In this document: piece after piece, positions 38,507-48,700 of the stretch
Position numbering within the stretch: position 1 is the stretch's first letter
Layout of the letters: every line of letters begins with the position of its first letter
Assembly: GCF_000316685.1 (NCBI RefSeq)
Contig: NC_019680.1
Coordinates: 2,357,501-2,421,500 of the forward strand
Reading direction: 5' to 3'
Origin: Synechococcus sp. PCC 6312
Lineage (GTDB): Bacteria > Cyanobacteriota > Cyanobacteriia > Thermosynechococcales > Thermosynechococcaceae
Length of the DNA: 64,000 nucleotides
Notes under the pieces: model-generated
What the model was told of the DNA's origin: nothing
Database searches by the model: none
What the model saw: only the letters and a program-made list of their open reading frames with translations
Position numbers and translations under genes: made by a program

Positions 38507-38623
38507 ATGTTAGAAGCGACAGAATCCCTTGATTGGCCCAGCTTGATTGCCGGAGTTTTAGCCGGATTAATTATCTTGGGGGGTATGACAATGATGTTTA
38601 CCACGGTCTGGACACGCAAGTGA
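38507..38623 (+). CDS. 38-residue single-span membrane peptide
   Basis: A short gene not listed by length-based calling: ATG at 38507, stop TGA at 38621-38623. The product has a short acidic N-terminus (MLEATESLDWPSL), one hydrophobic helix rich in Gly (about residues 13-31) and a basic end (WTRK). A GGAG sequence at the proper distance precedes the ATG. It ends in a GTGA overlap with the permease gene, so the two are translationally coupled. It resembles no photosystem or NDH small subunit I know. Confidence 0.55.
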   Translation: MLEATESLDWPSLIAGVLAGLIILGGMTMMFTTVWTRK

Positions 38624-39462
38624 TTGGCAAGGTCCGCGCTACATACCTGCTTGCAACCGTCATTACCTATGCCATCCTTGGCCTGGTGGCGGTGGGGATG
38701 CTTCTCCCTTTGATTTGGCTAGTGAGTACAAGTTTTAAGTCTGCCGCTGAAAATATTTTTGCCTTCCCCCCCCAATGGTGGCCCCAGTCCCCGACTCTGG
38801 CTAACTTTCTCACCGTCTGGCAAACAAATCCTTTTGGGCAATATCTTTGGAATAGTACGCTTGTCGCAGTGCTGACGGTGATCCTGAATCTTTTCACCTC
38901 AGCCTTGGCGGCCTATCCCTTGGCAAGATTGGACTTTCGGGGCCGGGATACTATTTTTGCCTTGGTGCTGGCCACGATTATGATTCCGTTTCAGATCGTC
39001 ATGATTCCCCTCTATATCCTGGCAGTTCAGTTAGGGCTGAGAAATACCTATTTAGGGATTATTTTTCCAGCGATTGCCTCGGCCTTTGGGATTTTTCTGT
39101 TGCGCCAGGCCTTTCAGGGGGTTCCCAAAGAGTTGGAAGAAGCGGCCCGTTTAGATGGGTGTTCGGAGTTGGGGTTGTGGTGGTTTGTGATGATCCCTGC
39201 CATTCGCCCGGCCTTAGTGACATTGGCGATTTTTGTCTTTATCGGGGCCTGGAGCGATTTCCTCTGGCCGCTGATTGTTTTAGACCAACAGGAACTCTAT
39301 ACCTTACCCATTGGGGTGGCTACCCTAGCTGGGACATTTTCGTTGGATTGGCGATTGATTGCGGCTGGTTCGGTAATTTCGATTGTGCCGGTGCTGATCG
39401 TCTTTTTACTACTGCAACGCTATATCATGCCCTCCCAGGCCAGCAGCGGTCTGAAAGGATAG
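38620..39462 (+). CDS. Carbohydrate ABC transporter permease, MalG-like
   Basis: A 280-residue binding-protein-dependent transport permease with six hydrophobic segments, beginning with LLATVITYAILGLVAVGMLLP. The EAA loop is EEAARLDGCSELGLWWFVMIP, matching the MalG/CUT1 group that moves sugars. I start it at the GTG at 38620, overlapping the stop of the 38-residue peptide by four bases; an ATG at 38533 would overlap that gene in another frame and add unrelated residues. No MalF-type partner, ATPase or binding protein is adjacent, so they must be encoded elsewhere. Confidence 0.85.
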   Translation: MIGKVRATYLLATVITYAILGLVAVGMLLPLIWLVSTSFKSAAENIFAFPPQWWPQSPTLANFLTVWQTNPFGQYLWNSTLVAVLTVILNLFTSALAAYPLARLDFRGRDTIFALVLATIMIPFQIVMIPLYILAVQLGLRNTYLGIIFPAIASAFGIFLLRQAFQGVPKELEEAARLDGCSELGLWWFVMIPAIRPALVTLAIFVFIGAWSDFLWPLIVLDQQELYTLPIGVATLAGTFSLDWRLIAAGSVISIVPVLIVFLLLQRYIMPSQASSGLKG

Positions 39463-39491
39463 GGCCGTTTCCTAAATGTCCCCAGTCAAGC

Positions 39492-40010
39492 TTATCGAGT
39501 TACTTCTGAAGCCGGAATCTGGATTGAACCATCTCCACAGGCCAGAGCATAGGGGGGTTGGCTCGGATCGGCTCCACGGATAATCCGCGGGTCAGCGGGT
39601 CGGATTTGCCCAGATATTTGATTTTGACAAATAATCGTGGTGACTTTTTGACTGCCATCCGGGGCTAAAAATGCCCCGCCGACATAGGCTTTCAATCCAG
39701 TTGCGTTGGGAGCAGTCGTGGGAATGACATAGCTATAGGCGGCTTCGGTGGTGGTTCGCACCGCATAGTCAAAAGTAGCGGGTAAGGTTGCGCCCATATA
39801 TTGCTGAATACTGGGAACATCCGCCAGCCATTGCCCATTTTTTTGAAACACTGTCCGCTGGGTTTCGGTTATGTTAGCCACCGCATAAAGACCTTCCTGT
39901 TGAGCAATCTGGGCCTGGGTTTGAGCCAATGTTGCTGGGGCCATTCCACCCAGAATACTGAGAGCGGAGGCAAAACAGACGATCTGGGCACGACTGGGGC
40001 GACTTACCAT
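39492..40010 (-). CDS. Exported type IV pilin-like G/H protein
   Basis: A 172-residue protein with a classical signal peptide (to about ATLAQ, residue 30) instead of a prepilin N-terminus. The mature part (FQKNGQW, TFDYAV, TEAAYSYVI..., GLKAYVGGAF, ITTIICQ) resembles the globular domain of cyanobacterial pilin-like G/H proteins, with conserved Cys in IICQ and ALACGDG. It probably acts in the periplasm or envelope, not as a pilus subunit. The ATG at 40010 follows AGGAAG; a TTG two codons upstream is unlikely. It is convergent with the permease gene. Confidence 0.55.
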   Translation of the reverse strand: MVSRPSRAQIVCFASALSILGGMAPATLAQTQAQIAQQEGLYAVANITETQRTVFQKNGQWLADVPSIQQYMGATLPATFDYAVRTTTEAAYSYVIPTTAPNATGLKAYVGGAFLAPDGSQKVTTIICQNQISGQIRPADPRIIRGADPSQPPYALACGDGSIQIPASEVTR

Positions 40011-40188
40011 GAGCAAACTTCCTGAATGACAGAGTTGAATTTCCTAAATTGTATGCGGACAGGGCCAGGCCAAAAAGAACTGCTAATTTTAGCCTAGGAA
40101 GACTTTTTATGATCCTGGAACCTTAATAAAAGTTTTACGAATTCTGATAAAGTATTACAAAAGTTAAGAATATATATCTGGAATTTTC

Positions 40189-41178
40189 ATGAGCCTATTG
40201 GTTGTTGGCGCGACTGGCACTCTGGGGCGGCAAATTGTCCGGCGTGCTCTAGATGAAGGGTTATCAGTGCATTGTCTTGTCCGCAATCGGCGCAAAGCTG
40301 CATTTTTGAAGGAATGGGGGGCGCATCTGATCCCTGGGGATATTTGCGAACCCGAAACCTTACCACCAGCCTTAGAAGGAATAACCCAAGTCATTGATGC
40401 TGCCACAGCTCGCGCCACCGATAGCCTCAGTATTAAAGATGTCGATTGGCAAGGGAAAATCAACCTGATCCAGGCCTTAGAAAGGGCTAACATCCAGCGA
40501 TACATCTTTTTCTCGATTATGGCAGCGGCGGACTATCCCCATGTGCCCTTAATGGACATTAAATATTGTACTGAAAAATTTATTCAAGAATCCACGCTGA
40601 ACTATACCATCTTGCGCCCCTGCGGATTTTATCAAGGCTTAATTGGTCAGTATGCGATCCCCATTTTGGAAGGGCAGTCGGTTTGGTTGGTGGGCGAAAA
40701 CACGCCTCTGGCTTACATGGACACCCAAGACCTGGCTAAGTTTGCCATCCAGGCCCTCAAGTCTCCCGCCACCGAACGCCAAAGTTATGATTTAGCCGGG
40801 CCCAAGGCCTGGGGGTCAGAGGATATTGTCCGAGTTTGTGAACGTCTGTCTGGAAAAACGGCCAAGATTACCCGGATTCCCCTGGGCTTACTACGCTCAA
40901 CTCGGAACGTGGTCTCTTTCTTTGAGTGGGGCTGGAATGTTGCAGATCGGCTTGCGTTTACAGAAGTGATTGCGACTGGCAAACCCCTCAACTGTTCCAT
41001 GGACAATACTTATCAAGCCTTTGAATTGGCCCCAGAAGCAACTTTAACCCTGGAAGCCTACATGCAGGAATATTTCAGCCGGATTATGCGTAAACTCAAG
41101 GAACTAGACTACGAAAAAAGCAAGCAGAAAAAACAATCCCGCAAGCGTAGCCCATTCAAATCCTCCAACGCGCCCTAA
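40189..41178 (+). CDS. ycf39: Ycf39 photosystem II assembly factor
   Basis: An atypical short-chain dehydrogenase of 329 residues. The N-terminal NAD(P)-binding motif VVGATGTLGRQIVRRAL is intact, and the signatures LRPCGFYQGLIGQYAIPIL and AYMDTQDLAKFAI match Ycf39/HCF244. That family binds pigments with Hlip proteins and supports D1 synthesis and photosystem II reaction-centre assembly. The C-terminus is strongly basic (KSKQKKQSRKR). nadK follows 21 bases later on the same strand. Confidence 0.93.
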   Translation: MSLLVVGATGTLGRQIVRRALDEGLSVHCLVRNRRKAAFLKEWGAHLIPGDICEPETLPPALEGITQVIDAATARATDSLSIKDVDWQGKINLIQALERANIQRYIFFSIMAAADYPHVPLMDIKYCTEKFIQESTLNYTILRPCGFYQGLIGQYAIPILEGQSVWLVGENTPLAYMDTQDLAKFAIQALKSPATERQSYDLAGPKAWGSEDIVRVCERLSGKTAKITRIPLGLLRSTRNVVSFFEWGWNVADRLAFTEVIATGKPLNCSMDNTYQAFELAPEATLTLEAYMQEYFSRIMRKLKELDYEKSKQKKQSRKRSPFKSSNAP

Positions 41179-41199
41179 AACCCTTGGTACAGAGCAATT

Positions 41200-42132
41200 G
41201 TGAAAGCAGGGATCATTTACAACGAAGCCAAACCAGCGGCCGCCGATCTGGCCATTGAGATCAGGGACAAACTGGAGAGTTGGGGCTGGCAGGTTGGCAT
41301 GGCCACAGGAGTCGGTGGGATTTTAGGCTATTCCCGGCCCGATAGTCCCGTTTGTCATACCCCCATTGATTGTTTAACTCCGCCGGGATTTGATGCCGAG
41401 ATGAAATTTGCCTTGGTCTTAGGCGGGGATGGCACTGTTTTATCTGCATTTCGGCAACTTGCGCCCTGTGGTATTCCTCTCTTGACGATCAACACCGGCC
41501 ACATGGGATTTTTGACCGAAGCCTATGTTGAAGAGGTGCCCCAGGCCCTTGAGCAGTTGGTCAGTGGTCAATACACCGTAGAAGACCGAACCATGTTAAC
41601 CGTGCAGGTAATTCGCAAAAATGGCTGTAGCAATCCTGATGGGGTGGTGATTTGGGAAGCACTCTCGCTCAATGAGATGGTTTTACACAAAGAACCGTTA
41701 ACAGGGATGTGTCACTTTGAGGTGGATGTGGGGTCGCACGAGCGGGTGGATATTGCCGCAGATGGGTTAATTCTCTCTACTCCAACAGGTTCCACGGCCT
41801 ATGCGTTGTCGGCGGGCGGCCCAGTGATTACGCCCGGAGTTAATGTCTCCCAACTGGTGCCAATTTGTCCCCATTCTTTAGCGGCCCGCGCCCTCGTTTT
41901 TGCCAATACGGAACCGGTGCGAATTTATCCGGCTAACCCCTTTCGCCATTTAATTATGGTTGTGGATGGGAATGCCAGTTGCTATATCCAGCCGGAAGAT
42001 CAAGTCTTTGTCAGTCGCTCTCCCTATGCTGCCCGGTTTATTCGCTTGCGGGATCCGGAGTTTTTCCATGTTCTCCGTCAGAAATTAGGGTGGGGGTTAC
42101 CGCATAGTGCCAAACCCAGGCCCGGGGAGTAA
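41200..42132 (+). CDS. nadK: NAD kinase
   Basis: Phosphorylates NAD to NADP. The [11 protein letters not shown] motif near residue 78, the [10 protein letters not shown] block and the [16 protein letters not shown] block are characteristic. The length of 310 is normal. The GTG start at 41200 lies 21 bases after ycf39, suggesting one transcript. Its end lies 4 bases from the convergent GAPDH gene. Confidence 0.95.
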   Translation: MKAGIIYNEAKPAAADLAIEIRDKLESWGWQVGMATGVGGILGYSRPDSPVCHTPIDCLTPPGFDAEMKFALVLGGDGTVLSAFRQLAPCGIPLLTINTGHMGFLTEAYVEEVPQALEQLVSGQYTVEDRTMLTVQVIRKNGCSNPDGVVIWEALSLNEMVLHKEPLTGMCHFEVDVGSHERVDIAADGLILSTPTGSTAYALSAGGPVITPGVNVSQLVPICPHSLAARALVFANTEPVRIYPANPFRHLIMVVDGNASCYIQPEDQVFVSRSPYAARFIRLRDPEFFHVLRQKLGWGLPHSAKPRPGE

Positions 42133-42136
42133 TTTT

Positions 42137-43144
42137 CTATCCAAGCTGGACAACCTTTTGGGCGAGTTCCACCATCCGATTTGAGTAGCCCCATTCATTG
42201 TCATACCAGGCCAGGATTTTGACCTGAGTCTCATCCACCACCATGGTTGACAGGCCATCAACAGTTCCAGAACGGGGGTCGCGGCAATAATCCACAGAGA
42301 CTAGGGGACGTTCTTCATACCCCAGAATACCTTGGAGAATCGTTTCGGCAGCCGTTTTCAGGAGTTGATTCACTTCATTAACCGTGGTGGGTCGGGCCAC
42401 TTCAAACACACAATCCGTTAAGGATGCATTCAGCAAGGGAACCCGCACCGCCAGGCCATTCAGTTTCCCCAAGAGTTCCGGATAGATCATCCCAATGGCC
42501 GTTGCTGATCCAGTCGTGGTGGGAATCAAAGACATCAAGGTAGAGCGGGCCCGGCGCAGATCTTGATGGGGGGCATCCACAACCACTTGGGTATTTGTCG
42601 CGTTATGGAGGGTGGTAATTAAACCATGCTCAATTCCCAGGCCCTCGTGAATGACTTTGACAATGGGGGCTAAACAATTGGTGGTACAGGAGGCGGCGGT
42701 GAGTAAATGATGCTCAGTTGGGTTATAGAGATGATCATTTACCCCCATGACAATGTTCAAGGCCTGGGATTTGACAGGTGCGGCAACAATCACCTTCTTC
42801 ACCCCCTGCTCAAAATAGGTAGCCAGTTGCTCGGGTTGGCGAAATTTACCGGAAGATTCTAAAACCAGATCAATCTCTAATTCTTGCCAGGGGACAGCCG
42901 CCGGGGTAGCAAACTCAGAAAAGCTCAGGGCCCGATCCTTAATCCAAACTTTCTCCTCTTTGTCCGTCACCTCTGCTGGCCAAATCCCCTGCACCGAGTC
43001 AAACTTGAGCAAATGGGCCGCAGTTTCTACTCCGCCCTTAATTTCATTGATATGGACAAATTCCAACTCTGGCCGGCCCCACCCTGCCCGTAATGCCAAA
43101 CGTCCAATCCGGCCAAAGCCATTAATCCCAACTCGCCAGGCCAT
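42137..43144 (-). CDS. Glyceraldehyde-3-phosphate dehydrogenase, ArsJ-associated type
   Basis: A 335-residue GAPDH with NAD-binding [17 protein letters not shown] and catalytic [11 protein letters not shown]. The N-terminal half, [13 protein letters not shown]...[12 protein letters not shown], and [10 protein letters not shown] are wording I associate with the arsenate-detoxifying GAPDH partnered with the ArsJ exporter, which makes 1-arseno-3-phosphoglycerate, rather than with the glycolytic or photosynthetic enzymes. A perfect ArsR-type operator lies 45 bases upstream (43189-43204), which supports that reading. arsJ and arsR are not adjacent within this window. The ATG is preceded by GTGAGGAAAGCCC. 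Confidence 0.85.
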   Translation of the reverse strand: MAWRVGINGFGRIGRLALRAGWGRPELEFVHINEIKGGVETAAHLLKFDSVQGIWPAEVTDKEEKVWIKDRALSFSEFATPAAVPWQELEIDLVLESSGKFRQPEQLATYFEQGVKKVIVAAPVKSQALNIVMGVNDHLYNPTEHHLLTAASCTTNCLAPIVKVIHEGLGIEHGLITTLHNATNTQVVVDAPHQDLRRARSTLMSLIPTTTGSATAIGMIYPELLGKLNGLAVRVPLLNASLTDCVFEVARPTTVNEVNQLLKTAAETILQGILGYEERPLVSVDYCRDPRSGTVDGLSTMVVDETQVKILAWYDNEWGYSNRMVELAQKVVQLG

Positions 43145-43188
43145 GGGCTTTCCTCACGTACATACAACTACTCGACTGAGTTCAATAT

Positions 43189-43204
43189 ATCAAAAAAAAT
43201 TGAT
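43189..43204 (-). promoter_or_regulatory. ArsR-type operator ATCAA-N6-TTGAT
   Basis: ATCAA, six bases, TTGAT: an uninterrupted palindrome that extends one base further on both sides (TATCAA...TTGATA). The same sequence, ATCAA-N6-TTGAT, is the ArsR operator described in Synechocystis. On the minus strand it overlaps the likely promoter of the GAPDH gene (a TATATT -10 candidate adjoins it). This would place the gene under arsenite-responsive repression. Confidence 0.65.
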
Positions 43205-43254
43205 AAGACTAATCCCCCTAACCCTTGGATGCCCTTGTCGCTGTTGACAAGTAA

Positions 43255-43419
43255 CTCAGCATCAATGAAAACCAATACTATCTGGAGTCGGAAGACTTTT
43301 TCTATCAAGACAATCAGGGTTTGCTTGGCGATGCTGCTGCATTTGTGAAGTGGGCGAATAATTACCGCCACTATCTGGCCCTGCACCATGAAGGAGAACA
43401 ACGACTGTCTTACCATTAG
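43255..43419 (+). pseudogene. Orphan protein fragment without a start
   Basis: Between the GAPDH and deaminase genes one plus-strand frame encodes 54 protein-like residues (ENQYYLESEDFFYQ, DNQGLLGDAAAFVKWANN, YRHYLALHH) ending in TAG at 43417-43419. It is preceded directly by an in-frame TAA and contains no start codon. The composition is that of a globular protein, so it is probably the C-terminal stump of a decayed gene. I do not recognise the family. The rest of 43145-43505 holds the GAPDH promoter region and nothing else I can identify. Confidence 0.45.
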
Positions 43420-43505
43420 TGAGGTCAGCACCAGTTTTAGATGATGAACCCTGACCCGTATCTTTATGATTTAACGAAAGTCTGAAGCAAGTTCTAGGCC
43501 TGGGC

Positions 43506-43991
43506 TTAATACTGCACTCGATCAGATTTTTCCTGATAGCGCTTCCAGACAGCGACAGACTCTTCCCGTAAAATTTCCGAGTGGGGAATTCTTCGCTCCA
43601 TCGGTGGTTTTGCCAAGTCTTCGTAAATCGCTGTGTCGTCAAAGTCCCCATACTTGAGGGCATCTTCACAATGGGCAGCAAAGACAATGCGATCAATTCT
43701 GGCCCAAAAAGAAGCTGCGGCACACATTGGGCAGGGTTCGGCACTGGTATAGAGCGTACAGCCGCTTAGATCAAAGGTATCGAGAACTTTACAGGCCTTG
43801 CGAATTGCCTCCATTTCCCCGTGCCAGGTTGGGTCTTTTTCCGCAACCACATGGTTATAGCCCTCGGCAATAATTTCGCCATCTTTGACAATGACTGAAC
43901 CAAACGGCCCGCCTGTACATTCAATTAAAGCTGCCCGTTCACTGAGCGCAATCGCCCGGCGCATAAACTTTTCGTCATCGGCCTGGGGCAT
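43506..43991 (-). CDS. Nucleoside deaminase, guanine-deaminase-like
   Basis: A 161-residue zinc-dependent deaminase with WHGEMEAIRKA (zinc His and catalytic Glu) and TSAEPCPMCAAAS (two zinc Cys). The preceding GGPFGSVIVKDG and the C-terminal region ERRIPHSE match the CDA-fold guanine deaminases better than tRNA adenosine deaminase TadA. It would turn guanine into xanthine. The ATG at 43991 (MPQADDEK) is preferred to a TTG six bases upstream. Confidence 0.85.
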   Translation of the reverse strand: MPQADDEKFMRRAIALSERAALIECTGGPFGSVIVKDGEIIAEGYNHVVAEKDPTWHGEMEAIRKACKVLDTFDLSGCTLYTSAEPCPMCAAASFWARIDRIVFAAHCEDALKYGDFDDTAIYEDLAKPPMERRIPHSEILREESVAVWKRYQEKSDRVQY

Positions 43992-44130
43992 AGTCAAAGT
44001 CCATTAAATCGTGTGAATATCTAAATCAAATCATAGGATTATTTAGGTTTAGGGAGTAGATTTAGACATGATCATTCATACAAGGCCTTCAGAATCTCTA
44101 ATCGGTAGCTGTTTTTTCCTGGTTTAACCT

Positions 44131-45081
44131 ATGATTCTGCCCCAGCCAACGGCCGCAGCAGTTGCCTTAATTTCCTTTCAAATTAAATCAGGATGTTTGG
44201 ATGATTATCAAAGCTGGCAAGAGCAAGTCAGTCAAACCCTGGCCCGCTATCCCGGTTTTTTGGGACATGAAGTACTTCCCCCCAGGCCTGGGATTCAAGC
44301 CGATTGGGTGGTGATTTTTCGATTTCGCACCCTAGAAAACCTGGAACAATGGTTAAATTCCGCTGAACGGGAAGCACTGCTGAAAACAACAACGGAAATA
44401 TTTATTGCTCCTGCAAAACAACAGATTTTACTGACTGATAACCGCCCCGGCCAGTTGGTTTCGGTTATTTTTACAAATCGGGTTAAGCCGGGTTACGAAC
44501 AAGCCTTTCAAAAGTGGCATGAAAAGGCAACCGTTGTCCATCGGCAATTTTCCGGATTTGTCAGTTTTGATTGTTTTCCGCCCCATTACGATACTGAGCA
44601 CGAATGGGTAGATGTGGTTCAATTTGACAGCCCAGATCACTTAAATGCTTGGCTAGCCTCACCGCAGCGTCAGAAACTCCTCAAGGAATTAGAGCCGTTG
44701 GTGGAATCCTTTGAAGTCCGGCCTGTGGTTAGCAGTTTTGCTGGTTGGTTTCCTGCCCGCGTCAATTCACCCACCCCGACCCCGCCCCCGGCCTGGAAAC
44801 AAGCGATTGCCGTCATCTTGTGCCTTTACCCGACAGTGATGATCATTAACTTAACCATTGCCTCTTATTTTCCCCGCCCCCTAGCAACAAGTATGCTCTT
44901 GGGTAATATCATTAGCGTTGTCTTTTTGACCTGGCTGGGGATGCCCTTTGTTAATCAAAAGCTGCAAGGGTGGCTACGACCTCAACAACCCAGTGTTAAA
45001 ACGGATTTAATCGGGGCGATTACGGTTGGCCTGGTGGTTGGAATAATTTGGTTAATGTTCTATAAACTAACAGTCGTTTAA
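44131..45081 (+). CDS. Tandem ABM-domain protein with C-terminal membrane segments
   Basis: A 316-residue protein with two copies of a ferredoxin-like antibiotic-biosynthesis-monooxygenase fold (about residues 10-100 and 108-200; each with F....G....Y..W and a PGF or FSGF...PP block), followed by a Pro-rich linker and two or three hydrophobic segments (about 222-245, 250-275 and 293-316). The family is found in cyanobacteria and proteobacteria and its function is unknown. Most ABM proteins are small soluble enzymes, so the membrane anchor is notable. It stands alone. Confidence 0.75.
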   Translation: MILPQPTAAAVALISFQIKSGCLDDYQSWQEQVSQTLARYPGFLGHEVLPPRPGIQADWVVIFRFRTLENLEQWLNSAEREALLKTTTEIFIAPAKQQILLTDNRPGQLVSVIFTNRVKPGYEQAFQKWHEKATVVHRQFSGFVSFDCFPPHYDTEHEWVDVVQFDSPDHLNAWLASPQRQKLLKELEPLVESFEVRPVVSSFAGWFPARVNSPTPTPPPAWKQAIAVILCLYPTVMIINLTIASYFPRPLATSMLLGNIISVVFLTWLGMPFVNQKLQGWLRPQQPSVKTDLIGAITVGLVVGIIWLMFYKLTVV

Positions 45082-45191
45082 TATTCATCCAGAGAGCCGC
45101 AATGTTAGACCAATTGGGTTGATGTTAGAGTTTAGGTTGATGTTAGGGTTGTATCCCAAGATTAATAATTATCTGAGCTCTGTAATTCATC

Positions 45192-45770
45192 ATGCGCTCT
45201 CCCCTCGGCACAATCATCTCAACACCTATTTCCCTCGAAGAATTTAGGCAGATTTGTGCGGCCCGGCCCAACTTACGATTGGAGCGTGATCCTCAAGGTG
45301 AGTTAATTCAAATGGCCCCCGCCGGGAGTGAAACTGGGCATCGTAACTTTGAATTGGCGGGGCAACTCTGGGCCTGGAATCGGCAATGGGGCTTGGGTGT
45401 AGCGTTTGATTCCTCGGCTGGCTTTTTCTTACCCAATGGGGCGGTGCGCTCCCCTGACCTGGCCTGGGTGTCTTTAGAGCGGTGGCAAAAATTAACAGAT
45501 GCAGAAAAACAAGGCTTTGCCCCGATTTGCCCGGATTTTGTTTTGGAACTGGCTTCCCCCTCTGATAACCTCCCCTTACTCCAGGCCAAGATGTCAGAAT
45601 ACATTCAAAATGGAGCGCGTCTAGGTTGGTTAATTGTCCCGTCATTGTCCCAGGCCTGGGTGTATCGTCCCGGACAAGCTCCTTTACAACTTGAACGACC
45701 AACCCAACTCCTTGGGGATGATGTGTTACCGAATTTTGTTTTAGACTTAACGGATCTCTGGGATTCTTAA
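45192..45770 (+). CDS. Uma2 family (DUF820) putative endonuclease
   Basis: A 192-residue member of the Uma2 family, very expanded in cyanobacteria and related to PD-(D/E)XK nucleases. The [13 protein letters not shown] block carries the Asp, and [32 protein letters not shown] holds the Glu and the helical segment that follow. It is followed 11 bases later by metH on the same strand. Functions of Uma2 proteins are largely unknown. Confidence 0.88.
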   Translation: MRSPLGTIISTPISLEEFRQICAARPNLRLERDPQGELIQMAPAGSETGHRNFELAGQLWAWNRQWGLGVAFDSSAGFFLPNGAVRSPDLAWVSLERWQKLTDAEKQGFAPICPDFVLELASPSDNLPLLQAKMSEYIQNGARLGWLIVPSLSQAWVYRPGQAPLQLERPTQLLGDDVLPNFVLDLTDLWDS

Positions 45771-45781
45771 CCGTTAAATTT

Positions 45782-48700
45782 ATGACCTCTGCATTCCTTG
45801 ACCGTCTTCATAGCCCCAACCGGCCCGTCATTGTTTTTGATGGAGCGATGGGAACCAACCTACAAGTGCAAAACCTGACAGCAGAAGACTTTGGCGGCAA
45901 AGAGTACGAAGGCTGCAATGAATATTTAGTCATGACCAAACCAGAGGCCGTGGCTAAGGTACATCGGGATTTTCTCGCTGCTGGGGCGGATGTGATTGAA
46001 ACCGATACCTTTGGCGGCACTTCAATTGTTTTAGCCGAATATGACTTGGCGGATCGGGCTTACGAGTTAAATAAAACTGCGGCTGAGTTAGCAAAAAAAC
46101 TCACTGCGGAATTTTCCACACCGGAAAAACCCAGATTTGCCGCCGGTTCCATCGGGCCTGGGACGAAACTCCCCACGTTGGGTCATATTGACTACGATAC
46201 GCTCCAAGCAGCCTTTGCCGAACAAGCGCGGGGCCTGTGGGATGGTGGGGTGGATTTATTCCTCGTAGAAACCTGTCAGGATGTCCTGCAAATTAAAGCG
46301 GCCCTGAATGGAATTTTGCAAGTATTTGAGGAAAAACAAGATCGCCGCCCGATTATGGTGTCCGTGACGATGGAGCAACAGGGAACGATGTTGGTGGGTT
46401 CCGAAATTGGCGCGGCCCTGACGATCCTCGAACCCTACCCGATTGATATTTTGGGCTTGAATTGTGCCACAGGCCCCGACTTGATGGCCGATCATATTCG
46501 CTATTTAACGAAACATTCCCCCTTTGTCGTCTCTTGTATTCCCAATGCCGGATTGCCGGAAAATATTGGCGGCCATGCTCACTACAAACTCACGCCGATG
46601 GAGTTGCGCCTAACTCTGAGTCGGTTTGTCGAAGATTTGGGTGTTCAAGTTATTGGTGGCTGTTGTGGGACGCGTCCGGATCATATCCAGGCCCTGGCCG
46701 AAATTGCCCAAACCCTGACTCCAAAAGAACGCCACCCTGAAATTATTCCCGCCGCCGCTTCGATTTATAGCCCCCAACCCTACGATCAGGACAACTCGTT
46801 TTTAATTATTGGCGAACGCCTCAATGCCAGTGGCTCAAAAAAATGCCGAGATTTACTCAATGCTGAGGCCTGGGATGGATTAGTCGCCTTAGGCCGGGAA
46901 CAGGTGCGGGAAGGGGCGCATATTCTTGATGTGAACGTGGACTATGTTGGCCGGGATGGGGTGCGGGATATGCACAATCTGGTTTCCCGCCTCGTTACCA
47001 ATGTCACCTTGCCCCTGATGCTCGACTCCACGGAATGGGAAAAAATGGAGGCCGGTCTTAAGGTTGCGGGTGGGAAATGCCTCCTCAACTCCACCAACTT
47101 TGAAGATGGGGAACCCCGATTTTATAAAGTCCTAGAACTGGCCAAAACCTACGGAGCTGGGATTGTCGTGGGGACGATTGATGAAGAGGGAATGGCCCGG
47201 ACTGCTGAGAAGAAATTTGCCATTGCCCAACGGGCCTATCGCGCCGCCTTAGAGTTTGGTATCCCAGCCCATGAAATTTTCTTTGACCCCCTGGCTTTAC
47301 CCGTTTCGACGGGGATTGAAGAAGACCGCGCCAATGGCCTGGCTACCATCGAATCCATTTGCCAAATGCGTCAGGAATTACCCGGCTGTCATATTTTATT
47401 GGGGGTTTCCAATATTTCCTTTGGCTTAAATCCGGCGGCGCGGCAAGTCTTGAACTCAATGTTTCTCCATGAAGCGATGCAGGCAGGGATGGATGCTGCG
47501 ATTGTCAGTGCCGCCAAGATTTTACCATTAGCCCGGATTGAACCCGACCATCAACAGCTTTGTCAGGATTTAATTTACGACCGACGGGAATTTGATGCCG
47601 ATGGGATTTGTATTTATGATCCTCTGGGGAAATTGACAGACGTTTTTGCGGGGAAAACGACGAAACGGGATCGCACCCAAGATGCCGCCTTGCCGGTTGA
47701 ACAACGCCTAAAACAGCACATTATTGATGGGGAACGGATTGGCTTAGAGGAACAATTACAGAAGGCCTTAGAAACCTATCCGCCCTTAGAAATTATCAAT
47801 ACATTCCTGCTCGATGGGATGAAAGTCGTGGGTGAATTGTTTGGCTCTGGGCAAATGCAACTTCCCTTTGTGCTCCAGTCGGCGGAAACCATGAAAGCGG
47901 CGGTGGCTTTTTTAGAACCGTTCATGGAAAAACAGGATGTGGGCAGCAATGGCAAGGGGTTGTTTATTATTGCCACGGTCAAAGGGGATGTTCACGATAT
48001 TGGCAAAAACTTAGTGGATATTATCTTGACTAATAATGGCTATCGCGTCATCAACTTGGGGATTAAACAGCCGGTCGAAAACATCATTGCCGCCTACGAA
48101 GAACACCAGGCCGACTGTATTGCCATGAGCGGGTTATTGGTTAAATCCACCGCCTTTATGAAAGAGAACTTAGAGGTATTTAACGAGCGAGGGATTACGG
48201 TTCCGGTGATTTTAGGGGGAGCTGCTTTAACACCTAAATTTGTCCATGAAGATTGCCAGCGGGTCTATCACGGTCAGGTGATTTATGGGAAAGATGCCTT
48301 TGCGGATCTCCACTTCATGGATCAACTCATGCCCGCCAAAGCCAAACAAAATTGGGATGATCAGCAGGGGTTTTTAGATCAAGTGAATGGTAATGGTCAT
48401 AAAAAAGCTAAAGAAACAATTGATCCGGATGCCGATGAATCAAACGCCCCAGTGATTGAAACGCCAGAAGATACAACTCGCTCAGAATTTGTCACGCTAG
48501 ATATTTCCCGACCTAACCCACCGTTCTGGGGAACTCAAGTTTTAACGCCCAACGACATTGATCTGGAAGAAATCTTTTGGTATTTGGATTTACAGGCCCT
48601 GATTGCTGGTCAATGGCAATTCCGCAAACCGAAAGAGCAATCCCGCGAAGAATACGATCAGTTTTTGAGTGAAAAAGTTTATCCAATTTTAGAGACTTGG

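Noticed and set aside
45771-45781. Cobalamin riboswitch before metH
   Set aside because: Only 11 bases separate metH from the preceding gene, and no B12-box-like sequence is seen in the short space or just upstream.
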